This document shows positions 1 to 8,660 of a stretch of 42,451 nt of DNA, in pieces. This DNA is from Acidobacteriota bacterium (GTDB lineage: Bacteria > Acidobacteriota > Terriglobia > UBA7540), in contig JAJYLL010000034.1 of the NCBI GenBank assembly GCA_021787735.1, positions 1 to 42,451 of the forward strand. Direction: 5' to 3'. Both the position numbers and the translations under genes were made by a program. Within the stretch, counting starts at the first letter, position 1. Each line of letters begins with the position of its first letter. Under the pieces are notes generated by a model, which was not told the DNA's origin, searched no databases, and worked only from the letters and a program-made list of their open reading frames with translations.

Positions 1-1
1 C

Positions 2-310
2 GCCGTTGAAGGAGTCCGGCAGGGCCGGCCGGCCGGAATGCCGATTGAGGTTGAAGTCAGGACGCGGCAGGAACTTGATGAGGCAATCGAGTGCGGTGCG
101 GACATCGCCTTGCTCGACAATATGACGCCGAAGGAAGTAGCGGAGTGCGTCAGTTTTGCCCATGGCCGCCTGCTGCTGGAAGTGTCGGGCGGCGTGGGCC
201 TGGAGAACATTCGCGCCTATGCTGAGGCGGGAGTTGACAGGATTTCCGTCGGTGCTCTGACCCACTCTGCGCCTGCTGTCGATATCCATTTCCTGATCGA
301 GCCCTTGTAG
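2..310 (+). CDS. nadC: Nicotinate-nucleotide pyrophosphorylase (carboxylating), C-terminal part
   Basis: This is the last ~102 residues of quinolinate phosphoribosyltransferase, which converts quinolinate and PRPP to nicotinate mononucleotide in NAD synthesis. The frame is already open at base 2, so the N-terminus lies outside the window. The C-terminal signature of the family is visible: VEVRTRQELDEA, then LLDNM, then LEVSGGV and ISVGALTHSAPAVDI, which form the phosphate-binding strands of the alpha/beta barrel. It ends 74 bases before birA, on the same strand. nadC followed by birA and coaX groups three cofactor genes (NAD, biotin, CoA). Identity is secure; only the start is missing. Confidence 0.93.
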   Translation, partial: AVEGVRQGRPAGMPIEVEVRTRQELDEAIECGADIALLDNMTPKEVAECVSFAHGRLLLEVSGGVGLENIRAYAEAGVDRISVGALTHSAPAVDIHFLIEPL

Positions 311-384
311 CAAAACCCGGCGCCGTGTTGCCGGATTTTGGCTTTGCGTGATACTTTCCGGTCCGTGCGCTGTTGGGGGCAGGC

Positions 385-1377
385 ATGACCACTGGAATCA
401 CAGATCACAAGATCGATCGGCTGGTCCACCTGCTGGCGAAGAACGCCACAGTGGTGGTGCCGGGGCCCAAGATCGCTTCTGAGATTGGAGTTTCAAGGTC
501 CACAGTGTGGGAGTGGATCGAAATGTTGCGGACACTGGGCGTGGCGATCAAAGGACATCCAAGGCATGGTTATCAGCTTGAGAAATTGCCTGACATCCTG
601 GTTCCCAGCCTGGTGCGGGCCGAAATTCCGCACGCCGAAATCGGGCACAAAATCATCCATTATTTCCGCACAGAATCCACCAACAGCGTAGCGCTGCAAC
701 TGGACGCTGAAAACGGCCCTCACGGTCTTGTGGTTATTGCGGAGGAGCAGACGGCCGGGCGAGGGCGGCTGGGCCGCAACTGGTATTCCGAGAGGTCGAG
801 CGGGATTTATGCTTCGATTCTACTCCGGCCGCCGTTGTCTCCTGCGGCTGCTCCTATCCTGACCCTTTTGGCTGGCGTAGCCGCGCAACACGCCGTCCGT
901 TCGGCTACCAGCCTCAGCGCGGATATCCGCTGGCCCAACGATCTGCTGGTGAACGGCAAAAAGGTTTGCGGAATACTTACTGAAATGAAGGCCGAAGTCG
1001 ATCGGCTTCACCTGGTCGTGATTGGCATCGGGATCAATGTGAATAACAGCCGAATGCCGGAAGAACTTGCAGAGATCGCGACCTCACTTGCGCTCGAAGG
1101 CGGCCGGCAATATTCGCGCCTGCATATTCTTGCCGAATTGCTTCGTGACGTGGAACGTCACTATCATATGCTGTTGAGGGAAGGCCATGAGGCGGTTGTC
1201 CGGGAGTGGGCGGCGGCATCGAGCTATGCGGAGGGGAAACGCGTCCGCGTGAAGGTTCCGGGAAGTGAATTTCACGGCGTCACAATAGGTCTTGACGCAA
1301 GCGGCGCCTTGAAAATCCGCCGCGACGACGGCCGGCAGGAACTGCTAGTGGCAGGAGAGATCACTGAATTGAGATAG
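385..1377 (+). CDS. birA: Bifunctional biotin-[acetyl-CoA carboxylase] ligase / biotin repressor
   Basis: The protein (330 aa from ATG 385) should activate biotin as biotinyl-AMP and attach it to the carrier protein of acetyl-CoA carboxylase. Residues ~25-55 form a winged-helix HTH (IASEIGVSRSTVWEWI), so it is the two-domain, DNA-binding class. The catalytic domain shows the adenylate loop GRGRLGR at ~125-131, then RWPNDLLVNGKKVCGILTE with the ligand-binding Lys, and a C-terminal SH3-like part. An in-frame TTG at 373 would add four residues; ATG 385 is preferred because a G-rich GGGGGCAGG lies just upstream. The HTH suggests autoregulation or biotin-gene regulation, but no biotin biosynthesis gene is in the window. 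Confidence 0.95.
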   Translation: MTTGITDHKIDRLVHLLAKNATVVVPGPKIASEIGVSRSTVWEWIEMLRTLGVAIKGHPRHGYQLEKLPDILVPSLVRAEIPHAEIGHKIIHYFRTESTNSVALQLDAENGPHGLVVIAEEQTAGRGRLGRNWYSERSSGIYASILLRPPLSPAAAPILTLLAGVAAQHAVRSATSLSADIRWPNDLLVNGKKVCGILTEMKAEVDRLHLVVIGIGINVNNSRMPEELAEIATSLALEGGRQYSRLHILAELLRDVERHYHMLLREGHEAVVREWAAASSYAEGKRVRVKVPGSEFHGVTIGLDASGALKIRRDDGRQELLVAGEITELR

Positions 1378-1429
1378 GTACGGATTCGCACCGTTCGATC
1401 CGGAATGCTTCTTGGAGCGCAGGGAGACT

Positions 1430-2212
1430 ATGCTTCTTGTCATTGATATTGGCAATACGAACACAACGCTGGGAGTTTTTGAAGGGCAGGAATTGTGCGC
1501 GCAGTGGCGCCTCTCCACGAATCGCGACCAGACGGCGGATGAGTATGGCATCCTCAGTCGGAACCTCTTTACGCTGGGCGGCGTCCAGCCCGACGCTATC
1601 AAGGCGATGATGGTGTCAAGCGTCGTGCCGACGCTCAATCCGGTCATTCAGGAGATGGCTGAACGCTATTTTCACCTCAATCCGTATTTTCTGGGTCCCG
1701 GGATGCGCACCGGGATGGCGATCCACTACGACAACCCGCTGGAAGTGGGTGCGGACCGAATTGCCGACAGCGTGGCAGCGTTTGAGAAATACGGCGGGCC
1801 TTGCATCGTGGTAGATTTCGGCACGGCCATCACTTTCGACGCCATCTCTGAAAGAGGCGAGTATCTCGGGGGAGTGATTGCGCCGGGGATAGGTATTTCA
1901 GCGGAGGCGCTGTTCGCGCGCGCGGCCCGACTGCCGCGCGTCGAGATTCGCGAGCCCGAACGCATTATTGGCACTAATACCGTAGCCAGCATGCAGGCCG
2001 GGCTTTTTTATGGTTCCGTAGGGTTGGTGGACGGCGTTCTTGACCGCATGTGTGCCGTGATGGGCCCGACGACGCGGGTGATTGCCACGGGTGGCCAGGC
2101 CGGATTTCTTGCCTCCGCACTGAAGCACAAGCCTCCGGTTGATCCGTTCCTTACGCTTGAAGGGTTGCGGATCATTTACGAACGGAATCTCTCAGCCGCC
2201 CATCGCAAATAG
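1430..2212 (+). CDS. coaX: Type III pantothenate kinase
   Basis: It phosphorylates pantothenate, the first step of CoA synthesis, and belongs to the ASKHA fold rather than the CoaA fold. The N-terminal phosphate-binding motif DIGNTNT is at residues 6-12, the pantothenate-site motif GADRI at ~107-111 and the adenosine-site motif DFGTAITFD at ~129-137; length (260 aa) is typical. ATG 1430 is chosen because AGGGAG sits 4-9 bases upstream and the protein then begins MLLVIDIGNTNT, as in homologues; an upstream TTG at 1412 is unlikely. It lies 52 bases after birA and 2 bases before the next gene, so it is probably co-transcribed. Confidence 0.96.
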   Translation: MLLVIDIGNTNTTLGVFEGQELCAQWRLSTNRDQTADEYGILSRNLFTLGGVQPDAIKAMMVSSVVPTLNPVIQEMAERYFHLNPYFLGPGMRTGMAIHYDNPLEVGADRIADSVAAFEKYGGPCIVVDFGTAITFDAISERGEYLGGVIAPGIGISAEALFARAARLPRVEIREPERIIGTNTVASMQAGLFYGSVGLVDGVLDRMCAVMGPTTRVIATGGQAGFLASALKHKPPVDPFLTLEGLRIIYERNLSAAHRK

Positions 2213-2214
2213 CA

Positions 2215-2922
2215 TTGGAAAATTACTTTAATTACTTCACCGAAATTGAAGAGTGTTTCCAGCGGGCGCGGGGTGCTACTACCCTGCTTTCCACTCTGGA
2301 CTGGGCACTCATTGAAGCCTGGAAGGAAGCAGGCATCCCTTTGGATGCCGTGCTGACCGGGATTGATCGTACATTTGAGAAGTACCGCAAGCGCCCGCAG
2401 CGATTTCGCAAAGTTAACAGCCTTGCCTATTGTTCGCAGGAAGTCTTGCGCGCCGCCGAAGAAGCTGGCCAGGCTGAAACAAATGTCGGCCGGGAAAAAA
2501 CAGAGCGAGATGAAGAGATCTTTGCAAGGAACGACGTTATCAATTTTCTCAAGCGCAACGCCGAGACCCTTGAAAGCGCTGCGCGGTCGCAGGAAGCCGA
2601 GGGCCAAAACGTTCTGGCGCAGGATTTCAGCGAGGCCGCGAAAACGCTTGAGGGAATCGCCGCAGGCGACGCGACCGGGGACGCTGATCCCGAAGCCCTT
2701 GAGCGACAGTTGACAGCCCTCGAAGACAAGCTTTCAGCTTCGCTCACACGCGCTGCGCCCCTCGAACTGCTGACCGCCTTCCGGACTGAAATGGACCGCG
2801 CCATGGGTTCTTACCGAAGAAATCTCGGAAGGGGTGAGACGGAGTCGCTGGAGAGGCAATTCATCAAGAAGGGTCTCTTTGAACATTACAATCTTCCGCG
2901 GTTGAGTTTGTTTTATATGTAA
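2215..2922 (+). CDS. Hypothetical helical protein following coaX
   Basis: I do not recognise this 235-residue protein. It follows the coaX stop by 2 bases and begins at a TTG (2215); no ATG exists nearby in frame, although the frame stays open upstream into coaX. The N-terminus (MENYFNYFTEIEECFQ) is aromatic and acidic. Residues ~25-75 read like a compact helical domain (LDWALIEAWKEAGIPLDAVL), and the rest is charged and probably helical, rich in Ala, Glu and Arg. There is no signal peptide or membrane segment, so it is likely cytoplasmic. Tight spacing to coaX and codon use like its neighbours argue that it is real. Function unknown. Confidence 0.75.
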   Translation: MENYFNYFTEIEECFQRARGATTLLSTLDWALIEAWKEAGIPLDAVLTGIDRTFEKYRKRPQRFRKVNSLAYCSQEVLRAAEEAGQAETNVGREKTERDEEIFARNDVINFLKRNAETLESAARSQEAEGQNVLAQDFSEAAKTLEGIAAGDATGDADPEALERQLTALEDKLSASLTRAAPLELLTAFRTEMDRAMGSYRRNLGRGETESLERQFIKKGLFEHYNLPRLSLFYM

Positions 2923-2931
2923 GTCCGCGGT

Positions 2932-2951
2932 CGATTAGCTATAGCTATTCG
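2932..2951. repeat. 20-bp near-perfect palindrome in the gap before the RNA methyltransferase
   Basis: A perfect 12-bp palindrome TAGCTATAGCTA (2936-2947) is flanked by CGA and TCG, with one T:T mismatch on each side of the core. It fills the middle of the 75-base gap between the unknown protein and the methyltransferase. No T-run follows it, so it does not look like an intrinsic terminator. It could be a protein-binding site or a short RNA hairpin. Confidence 0.4.
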
Positions 2952-2997
2952 ATCCTGTGTGTTCTGGTTGTTGAGGCTGATGGACAGGGGATGATCC

Positions 2998-4275
2998 GTG
3001 CCGTTTGAATTCTGCCCGCAAAAACTGGTTTATGGCGGCGAAGCGCTTGGCCATGCGGAGGGACGAACGGTCCTTGTGCCTCGCGCGCTGCCGGGCGAGC
3101 TGCTTGAGGTTGAAACCGTCCGTGTTGCCAAAGGTGTTGTTCATGCCAGACCCGTGCGTGTTCTGGAAGCGGCGCCTGAGCGCGTCAGCCCGCCCTGCCG
3201 CTACTTCGGCCGATGTGGCGGTTGCCATTATCAGCATCTGACGATCGAGCAACAGGTGCGCTGGAAGTCAGAGATTGTACGCGAGACGCTGCAGCGAATT
3301 GGAAAGATCAGTTGGGACCGCGAAATCCCCGTCCACCAGGCAAGTCCCTGGAATTATCGCAACCAGGCCCAGTTGAAGGTGGTCGCAAGCGAATCCGGTG
3401 AGGTTACCCTAGGTTTTTTCGAGGGCGAATCTCACCAGCTTGTCCCGATCGACGAATGCCTGATTCTTTCGCCTCGCCTGAACCAGGCTCTGGACCAGCT
3501 TCGCTTGCCCCAGCTTCTCATGAGGTTGCGGGGCTGCTACGAAGTTGAGTTGCAAGCTGATGATCAGGATGAAAAGGTTCGAATCACTCTGCACGGAACG
3601 CCTGACGCGGGCGCGCCTGAACCGCTGGCGGAAGGGCTTATAAAGGAAGTTGACGGCGTGGTGGCGGTGGCTTTCAGTGCCGAGCGGAGCACGCAGACGT
3701 TTGGACGACCTGACTTCACTTACCGTGTGGGCGAGTTTACGTATCAACTGAGTGCCGGAGCTTTTTTTCAGTCGTCACGTTATCTGCTTCCGGAATTAGT
3801 GGCGGCGGCAACGGATGCAGCACCCGGCGACATGGCGCTCGATCTCTACGCGGGAGTTGGGTTGTTCACTCTGCCGCTTGCCTGCCGCTTCCGGCAGGTG
3901 ATCGGCGTGGAGTCTCATCCGGCGGCTGCGCGCGACCTGAGAGCAAACGCAGCGAGCCACGGGTTAGAAAATGTTCGCGCTGTCGGGCAGGCAACTTCAG
4001 AATTCCTTCGCCGGTATGCGCAGGGCCGGCCCGACCTGGTGATTCTCGACCCTCCACGCTGCGGAGCAGGCCAACCGACGTTGAAATATCTGGTTGATTT
4101 GCAACCGAGACGTGTTCATTATGTTGCGTGCCACCCGCCCACCTGGGCGCGTGACCTGTCCTTTTTGCTCAGCAGGAATTATCGTCTGGAAAGTGTTGAT
4201 ATGCTCGACTGCTTCCCGCATACCTATCACATCGAGTGCATGGCGCGTCTTATTCGCCAGGACCGGCCTGCCTGA
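2998..4275 (+). CDS. TrmA/RlmD-family [4Fe-4S] tRNA/rRNA (uracil-C5) methyltransferase
   Basis: This SAM-dependent enzyme should methylate a uridine at C5 in rRNA or tRNA. In order it has an N-terminal TRAM-like beta domain (~1-60), iron-sulfur cysteines C67, C73, C76 and C154, and a SAM-binding methyltransferase domain with DLYAGVG (282-288), DPPRCG (351-356), the nucleophile Cys378 in YVACHPPTWARDL and the general-base Glu413 in HIE. This is the full RlmD/RlmC/TrmA plan at a usual length (425 aa). Which uridine it modifies cannot be told from sequence. It starts at GTG 2998 after a GGGGATG-type upstream element. Its TGA overlaps the comEC ATG by one base (TGATG), so the two are probably translationally coupled. 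Confidence 0.9.
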   Translation: MPFEFCPQKLVYGGEALGHAEGRTVLVPRALPGELLEVETVRVAKGVVHARPVRVLEAAPERVSPPCRYFGRCGGCHYQHLTIEQQVRWKSEIVRETLQRIGKISWDREIPVHQASPWNYRNQAQLKVVASESGEVTLGFFEGESHQLVPIDECLILSPRLNQALDQLRLPQLLMRLRGCYEVELQADDQDEKVRITLHGTPDAGAPEPLAEGLIKEVDGVVAVAFSAERSTQTFGRPDFTYRVGEFTYQLSAGAFFQSSRYLLPELVAAATDAAPGDMALDLYAGVGLFTLPLACRFRQVIGVESHPAAARDLRANAASHGLENVRAVGQATSEFLRRYAQGRPDLVILDPPRCGAGQPTLKYLVDLQPRRVHYVACHPPTWARDLSFLLSRNYRLESVDMLDCFPHTYHIECMARLIRQDRPA

Positions 4276-6944
4276 TGAAAAGTCCCTTGTTGATTCTGGC
4301 TGCCTGCTTTGTTGTGGGCGTTCTGGCGGCGCATGAGTTCGGCCCCGGTTTTCATGCTATCCCCCTGCTGTTTGCCGCTGCTTCCGCATGCCTTCTGCTT
4401 GGGCTTCTTTCTCTTCGCCGGGAGTGGATTCTGGTTCCCACTTGCCTGGCGCTTGCGGGTTTCATCGTTGCGGGCGTTGCGGCCGGCGTGAGTTTTCAAT
4501 ACCGATTCCTGCCCAACGACGTTCACAACCTTGCGGGCTGGGGCGTGAACCTGACTCGAAACGTTGAGACTGAAGGCGTCATTGCGAGCAATCCGATTCG
4601 CGGGCATAACAGTTACCGGTTTGACCTTGAGTGCCGAAGAATTGCGAGCGATGGAAAATGGCGAAGTGTGCGGGGAAGGATTCAGACCCGCTTGTACACA
4701 CCCGCTAACAACCGAAGCTGGTCCGCTGCGGAGAACCTCGACCTCCGATACGGTGACCTGATTCGGGCTCCGATCAGGTTTCAAAGGCCGTGGGTATATC
4801 GAAACCCCGGAAGCTTCGATTTTCGCTGGTGGCTGGAAGCCGTCAACGATGTTTCGTGGGAAGGCGAGATCAGGAGTCCCCTTTTGGTTCGGAAGCTTTC
4901 CGCGTCGCAGGCGCCTCGTTTCTCAATGCTCGTCGAAAACGTCCGGGCCCGGCTGCTTCATGGGATTGACGGCTTGTATCCTCCGTGGTCGTCTCAGGGA
5001 CGCGTGGGTGGAGTGCTGAAGGCGATCCTGCTCGGCGACCGTTCTTCACTCGGCTCGAACACCGTCGAAAATTTCCGGCAGTCAGGACTCTACCATTTGC
5101 TGGTGATTTCGGGCCTGCATGTGGGACTGCTGGCGTCAGTGCTTCTGTTTTTCTTATATCTTTTGCGGGTGGGCGAATCGTGGAGAGCGGGATGCCTTCT
5201 GGTCTTCCTGGGAACGTATTCGCTGTTAGTCGAGCAGCGGGCGCCGACGCTGCGCGCCTCGCTGATGATCGCGGCCTATTTGCTGGGCCGATATCTTTAT
5301 CGCGATCGGTCGGCCTTAAACGCGGTCGGACTCGCAGCGCTGATTCTGCTCTTTCACAGGCCGGCCTGGCTTTTTGAGGCAGGATTCGCGCTGTCGTTTT
5401 CAGCAGCCTTGCTGATTGCAGGCCTCGCGCTTCCTGTCCTTCAGCGCACGACGATTCCTTATCGGAACGCGCTGTTTCGCCTGAAAGACCCGGAGCGAGA
5501 CATCAACTTGTCGCCGCGCCATGCCCAATTCCGGGTAGCGATGCGCATGGCGATTGGTGGACTCAAAACAAAGTTTCCTTGGCTTGATCGGCATCCTGTT
5601 CTTTGCGAACGGATGGTCACAGTCCCATTCCGAATTGGCTTGTGGGTTTTGGATCTGGTGCTGTTTTCGACCATCATTCAGATTGGGCTCCTGATGCCCA
5701 TGGCGGAGACTTTTCATCGGATTACCATCGTCGGAATCGGTTTGAATACGCTCGCATTTCCTCTAATGACGTTGCTGATCGCATTGGCCGTGCCTACGGT
5801 GGTGCTCGCGGCGACTTTCCCGATTTTTGCTGTGCTGCCTGCGAAACTCTTGTTCTGGCTTACGAGTGCGCTGCTGGCTTTGACCGAATTCCGGGGTGAA
5901 CCCCTGTGGATGTCATATCGCGTTCCGGGTCCGCCACTGTGGGTGGCCGTGGGTTTTGCGACGGCGCTAGTTGCCGTTGCACTGGCGCTGGGCCGCAGCA
6001 AACATGTCCTGGTCGTCTCCTCCTGCCTGTTTATAACATTCGCTGCGCTGGTCGTTTCATATCCATTCGCCCCGCGAATTCCGCGAGGCGTGCTTGAGGT
6101 GACGGCACTCGATTGCGGCCGGGGCCAGGCGATCTTCAGTGTGCTGCCGGACGGTACTACGCTGCTGGTGGATGCCGGCGGGCAGGAACGCTTCGGACCG
6201 GACGTCGGCCGGTGGAATCCGGGTGAAGAAATTGTTTCTCCTTACCTGTGGTCACGCGGCATCAAGAAGATTGATATTGCGGTTCTCGGTGGAGGCGGTG
6301 ATGAGAACGTCAACGCCATGGCGGCGATTCTGCGCAACTTCAAGGTAGGGGAGCTCTGGCGCAGTTCGATGACGCACGATCGCGATGCCCTTGCGCTGAT
6401 GGATGCGGCGCGAGAGCGGAATGTTCTGATTCGTGATTTATCAGCAGGTGATGGCCAACGCCCGGTGCGGGCCTGCATCCGGGTGTTGTGGCCACGGTCG
6501 GACTCGCACGATCCGCAACTGCCGCTGAGTGATAAGTCGCTGGTGCTGCGCATTGCGGATCGCCAGAGTGGCATTCTCTTGCGTGGCAATACGGATGAGC
6601 GCGTTGAGAGACGATTGGTGAAATCCGGGATCGACCTTTCCAGCAAGGTGCTTGAAGCCGCGGGCCCGCTTTCTGAAATGACCTCTCAAAAGAAATTCCT
6701 GGAACTGGTGAATCCGCGGATTGTGCTTGAGACCGGCCGCAGCGGCAAAATTCCGCAGAGGAGAATGTTCGTCCACGCTGATACTCCGGGTTCCGTGGAC
6801 ATACCAGTATTTGCAACTGCGACCGACGGAGCCGTCACCATCGATCTGACGGGGCCATCTCTCACTGTCCAATGTTATGGAAGTTCCAAGGTTTTCAGAT
6901 GGCCGAATACGGCAGGCCCTGCTTTAAGGTCTCCCGGCCTATAA
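4275..6944 (+). CDS. comEC: ComEC/Rec2-family DNA-uptake membrane protein with degenerate C-terminal metallo-beta-lactamase domain
   Basis: ComEC forms the inner-membrane channel for single-stranded DNA during natural transformation. The 889 aa run through an N-terminal hydrophobic DUF4131-type part, the competence domain (LVISGLHVGLL, ~275-285) with many membrane segments, and a C-terminal metallo-beta-lactamase-like domain from ~residue 605. That last domain keeps the fold pattern (LLVDAGG, then DKSLVLRI, then DGAVTIDLTG) but not the metal ligands. The HxHxDH position reads GGGGDEN (672-678), LLTGD is LLRGN, and the VGHHGS position is AAGPLS. ATG 4275 overlaps the preceding stop. The channel part looks intact, so transport is plausible while nuclease activity is not expected. 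Confidence 0.9.
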   Translation: MKSPLLILAACFVVGVLAAHEFGPGFHAIPLLFAAASACLLLGLLSLRREWILVPTCLALAGFIVAGVAAGVSFQYRFLPNDVHNLAGWGVNLTRNVETEGVIASNPIRGHNSYRFDLECRRIASDGKWRSVRGRIQTRLYTPANNRSWSAAENLDLRYGDLIRAPIRFQRPWVYRNPGSFDFRWWLEAVNDVSWEGEIRSPLLVRKLSASQAPRFSMLVENVRARLLHGIDGLYPPWSSQGRVGGVLKAILLGDRSSLGSNTVENFRQSGLYHLLVISGLHVGLLASVLLFFLYLLRVGESWRAGCLLVFLGTYSLLVEQRAPTLRASLMIAAYLLGRYLYRDRSALNAVGLAALILLFHRPAWLFEAGFALSFSAALLIAGLALPVLQRTTIPYRNALFRLKDPERDINLSPRHAQFRVAMRMAIGGLKTKFPWLDRHPVLCERMVTVPFRIGLWVLDLVLFSTIIQIGLLMPMAETFHRITIVGIGLNTLAFPLMTLLIALAVPTVVLAATFPIFAVLPAKLLFWLTSALLALTEFRGEPLWMSYRVPGPPLWVAVGFATALVAVALALGRSKHVLVVSSCLFITFAALVVSYPFAPRIPRGVLEVTALDCGRGQAIFSVLPDGTTLLVDAGGQERFGPDVGRWNPGEEIVSPYLWSRGIKKIDIAVLGGGGDENVNAMAAILRNFKVGELWRSSMTHDRDALALMDAARERNVLIRDLSAGDGQRPVRACIRVLWPRSDSHDPQLPLSDKSLVLRIADRQSGILLRGNTDERVERRLVKSGIDLSSKVLEAAGPLSEMTSQKKFLELVNPRIVLETGRSGKIPQRRMFVHADTPGSVDIPVFATATDGAVTIDLTGPSLTVQCYGSSKVFRWPNTAGPALRSPGL

Positions 6945-6980
6945 TAGGAATCTGGGGATTCAACTAAAAGCGGGGTGACA

Positions 6981-7220
6981 GTGGCAAGCGAAGCGGAAAT
7001 CCAGGAAGAAGCCAGAAAAGTCAGAAGGCTTCAGCTCGTAATGGATCTGGTGACGAGCACTCTTCAGCAGGAAGACATGCCCATTGAGCACGCCGCCGAG
7101 ATGGTGGCGGCCACCCGCCAATTCGCCCTCGATCTTTTTCCTGACAAGGGACAAACGTTTGACCTGATCTACCGTCCCCGGCTGCAGCGGATCTTATCTG
7201 AGAAATACAAGATTATTTGA
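6981..7220 (+). CDS. Small hypothetical protein after comEC
   Basis: A 79-residue cytoplasmic protein of unknown function. It is rich in charged residues, predicted mostly helical, and ends RPRLQRILSEKYKII. GTG 6981 is chosen because GGGG at 6972-6975 lies about 5 bases upstream; an in-frame GTG at 6975 would add two residues. It follows comEC by 36 bases on the same strand. Its 3' end overlaps by 8 bases the end of the convergent DUF3108 gene. I see no known domain. Reality is supported by gene-like composition, a Shine-Dalgarno-like sequence and position. Confidence 0.7.
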   Translation: MASEAEIQEEARKVRRLQLVMDLVTSTLQQEDMPIEHAAEMVAATRQFALDLFPDKGQTFDLIYRPRLQRILSEKYKII

Positions 7221-8067
7221 GTACTGCCGTGTTCTGTGTTCCTTCCGTCTTTTCGGCAGGAGCGCCCGTCTGGGAATATCCGGGCGGGGCCGGAGTGACC
7301 GATGTCAGCGTGCCGGTGATGGCTCCCAGCTTCAACGTGGCACGAATTCGCAAGGGGTAGTGATATTCGTCGTCGCTGAACCAGACCACTAGTTTCCCCT
7401 TTTTCTTCTCATAAAGGTTGCCGAAAACGGAGGGCTCGACCCGCAAAGCCTCATGGACGCCGAGCGGGGTCTGAATTTTCTGTTTCTCTGTAACTTTCGC
7501 CACAACCGTCCTTGTTTTTGACCCGTCATTCACGGCGAGTTTCAACTCTTGGCCAACGTGCAGCGGCTGGCTGCGGACGTAGTAGAACGCCGTGATGATG
7601 TCCTGAGCGCATGGCGGAATTGCGTGCTCGTCATGCTTGGGCGGATTCTTTCCGCCGTCCGCGTCATGCTCATCCAGAATCGCCAGGCCCCGTTGGTTGT
7701 CGAATGTGATCTTTGTAATTTTGTGCCGGTGCCCTTCGTTGATCTCTTTGGAGATCTGCACGGAACAGAGCGTATCCGGATTGAAGACGGACCGGAATTT
7801 GTCCTGCACCCTGTACAACAGCGATACAAATCCCTGCGATTGGGCCGTGGTTGTAACTACAAAGGAATCGCCGGAGCCTTCCTCGTTCTTGCTGAGCGTT
7901 GCGGTAAGTCTACCTGCGGGAAAGACGGACCAGTTTACATCGTATGTAAGCGTTTCTCCGGGGCTGAAGGGCCGCGCCTTGTTCTCTTCGTGTTGCGCGG
8001 CGCCAATTGTTCCAGCCGTCAGGAGGAATGCCACGGCCATCGCGATGCAGGACCGGCAGAGTGTCAT
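7213..8067 (-). CDS. DUF3108 domain-containing exported protein
   Basis: The 284-residue protein starts with a signal peptide (MTLCRSCIAMAVAFLL, cleavage likely near AAQ at ~24), so it is exported to the periplasm or outer membrane. The mature part matches the DUF3108 pattern: FSPGETLTYDVNWSVFPAGRL near residue 35, then a repeated beta-strand plan ending with YPLRIRATLKLGAITGTLTS. Members are beta-rich periplasmic proteins of unresolved function, often beside envelope genes. Here it is the last gene of the LPS operon, 47 bases after the ICMT-like gene. It converges on the small plus-strand gene, overlapping it by 8 bases. Confidence 0.85.
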   Translation of the reverse strand: MTLCRSCIAMAVAFLLTAGTIGAAQHEENKARPFSPGETLTYDVNWSVFPAGRLTATLSKNEEGSGDSFVVTTTAQSQGFVSLLYRVQDKFRSVFNPDTLCSVQISKEINEGHRHKITKITFDNQRGLAILDEHDADGGKNPPKHDEHAIPPCAQDIITAFYYVRSQPLHVGQELKLAVNDGSKTRTVVAKVTEKQKIQTPLGVHEALRVEPSVFGNLYEKKKGKLVVWFSDDEYHYPLRIRATLKLGAITGTLTSVTPAPPGYSQTGAPAEKTEGTQNTAVLK

Positions 8068-8114
8068 ACTTGGCTTAGACGCATTTCACCATTTAAAGGA
8101 AACCTGCGCCCTTA

Positions 8115-8660
8115 TTAACGTAGCAGAATCTTTGCCACCAGGAAAATGATTCCAAAGAGATAGCCAAGTGCCGCTTCGTACTCGCGGTTCTTGTGGTAGC
8201 GTTTCCAATCGAACTTTTCCTCCGAAAGTCTTACAGGTTTTCGATGCGGAAGGAGCAGCGGAACGGCGGCTGCGTATTCCTCGAAGGGCTTGCCAAAGCG
8301 CTGCTGCAGGTTTCTTTCTTCGCGGCGCATGACAGGGAGATACACCGACAGAAAGAACACCACAAACACCACGCCCAACGCCCACTGCGCGCCGGCCAGG
8401 ACCAGGCCGATGCCGATCAGCAGGCTGCCCAGATACAGCGGGTTGCGCGTGTAGGCATACGGACCGCTTACGGCAAGGCGTTGATCTTTCTGCAGGTGGC
8501 CGGCGGCGTAACCGCGGATTCCCATGCCTGCGAGGGCCACGATTGAACCTGCAATCAGCAGCGGCACGGTCGGCTGCGCAAAAACAAGATAGGCAACGCC
8601 CAGCGCGAATCCAAACGGCACGCGCCACCGCGCAACAAAGTCTGAAAAACCTTTAGCCAT
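8115..8660 (-). CDS. ICMT/PEMT-like isoprenylcysteine carboxyl methyltransferase family membrane protein
   Basis: A 181-residue integral membrane protein with about four hydrophobic segments. The SAM-binding signature of the family is clear: GPYAYTRNPLYLGSLL around residues 86-101, followed by a Glu-rich segment (RREERNLQQRFG) and FEEYAAAVP. Bacterial members methylate small hydrophobic or lipid substrates; the real substrate here is unknown. Its start overlaps the end of waaC by 8 bases, so it is translated within the LPS operon, which makes an envelope lipid a reasonable guess but no more than that. Confidence 0.85.
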   Translation of the reverse strand: MAKGFSDFVARWRVPFGFALGVAYLVFAQPTVPLLIAGSIVALAGMGIRGYAAGHLQKDQRLAVSGPYAYTRNPLYLGSLLIGIGLVLAGAQWALGVVFVVFFLSVYLPVMRREERNLQQRFGKPFEEYAAAVPLLLPHRKPVRLSEEKFDWKRYHKNREYEAALGYLFGIIFLVAKILLR

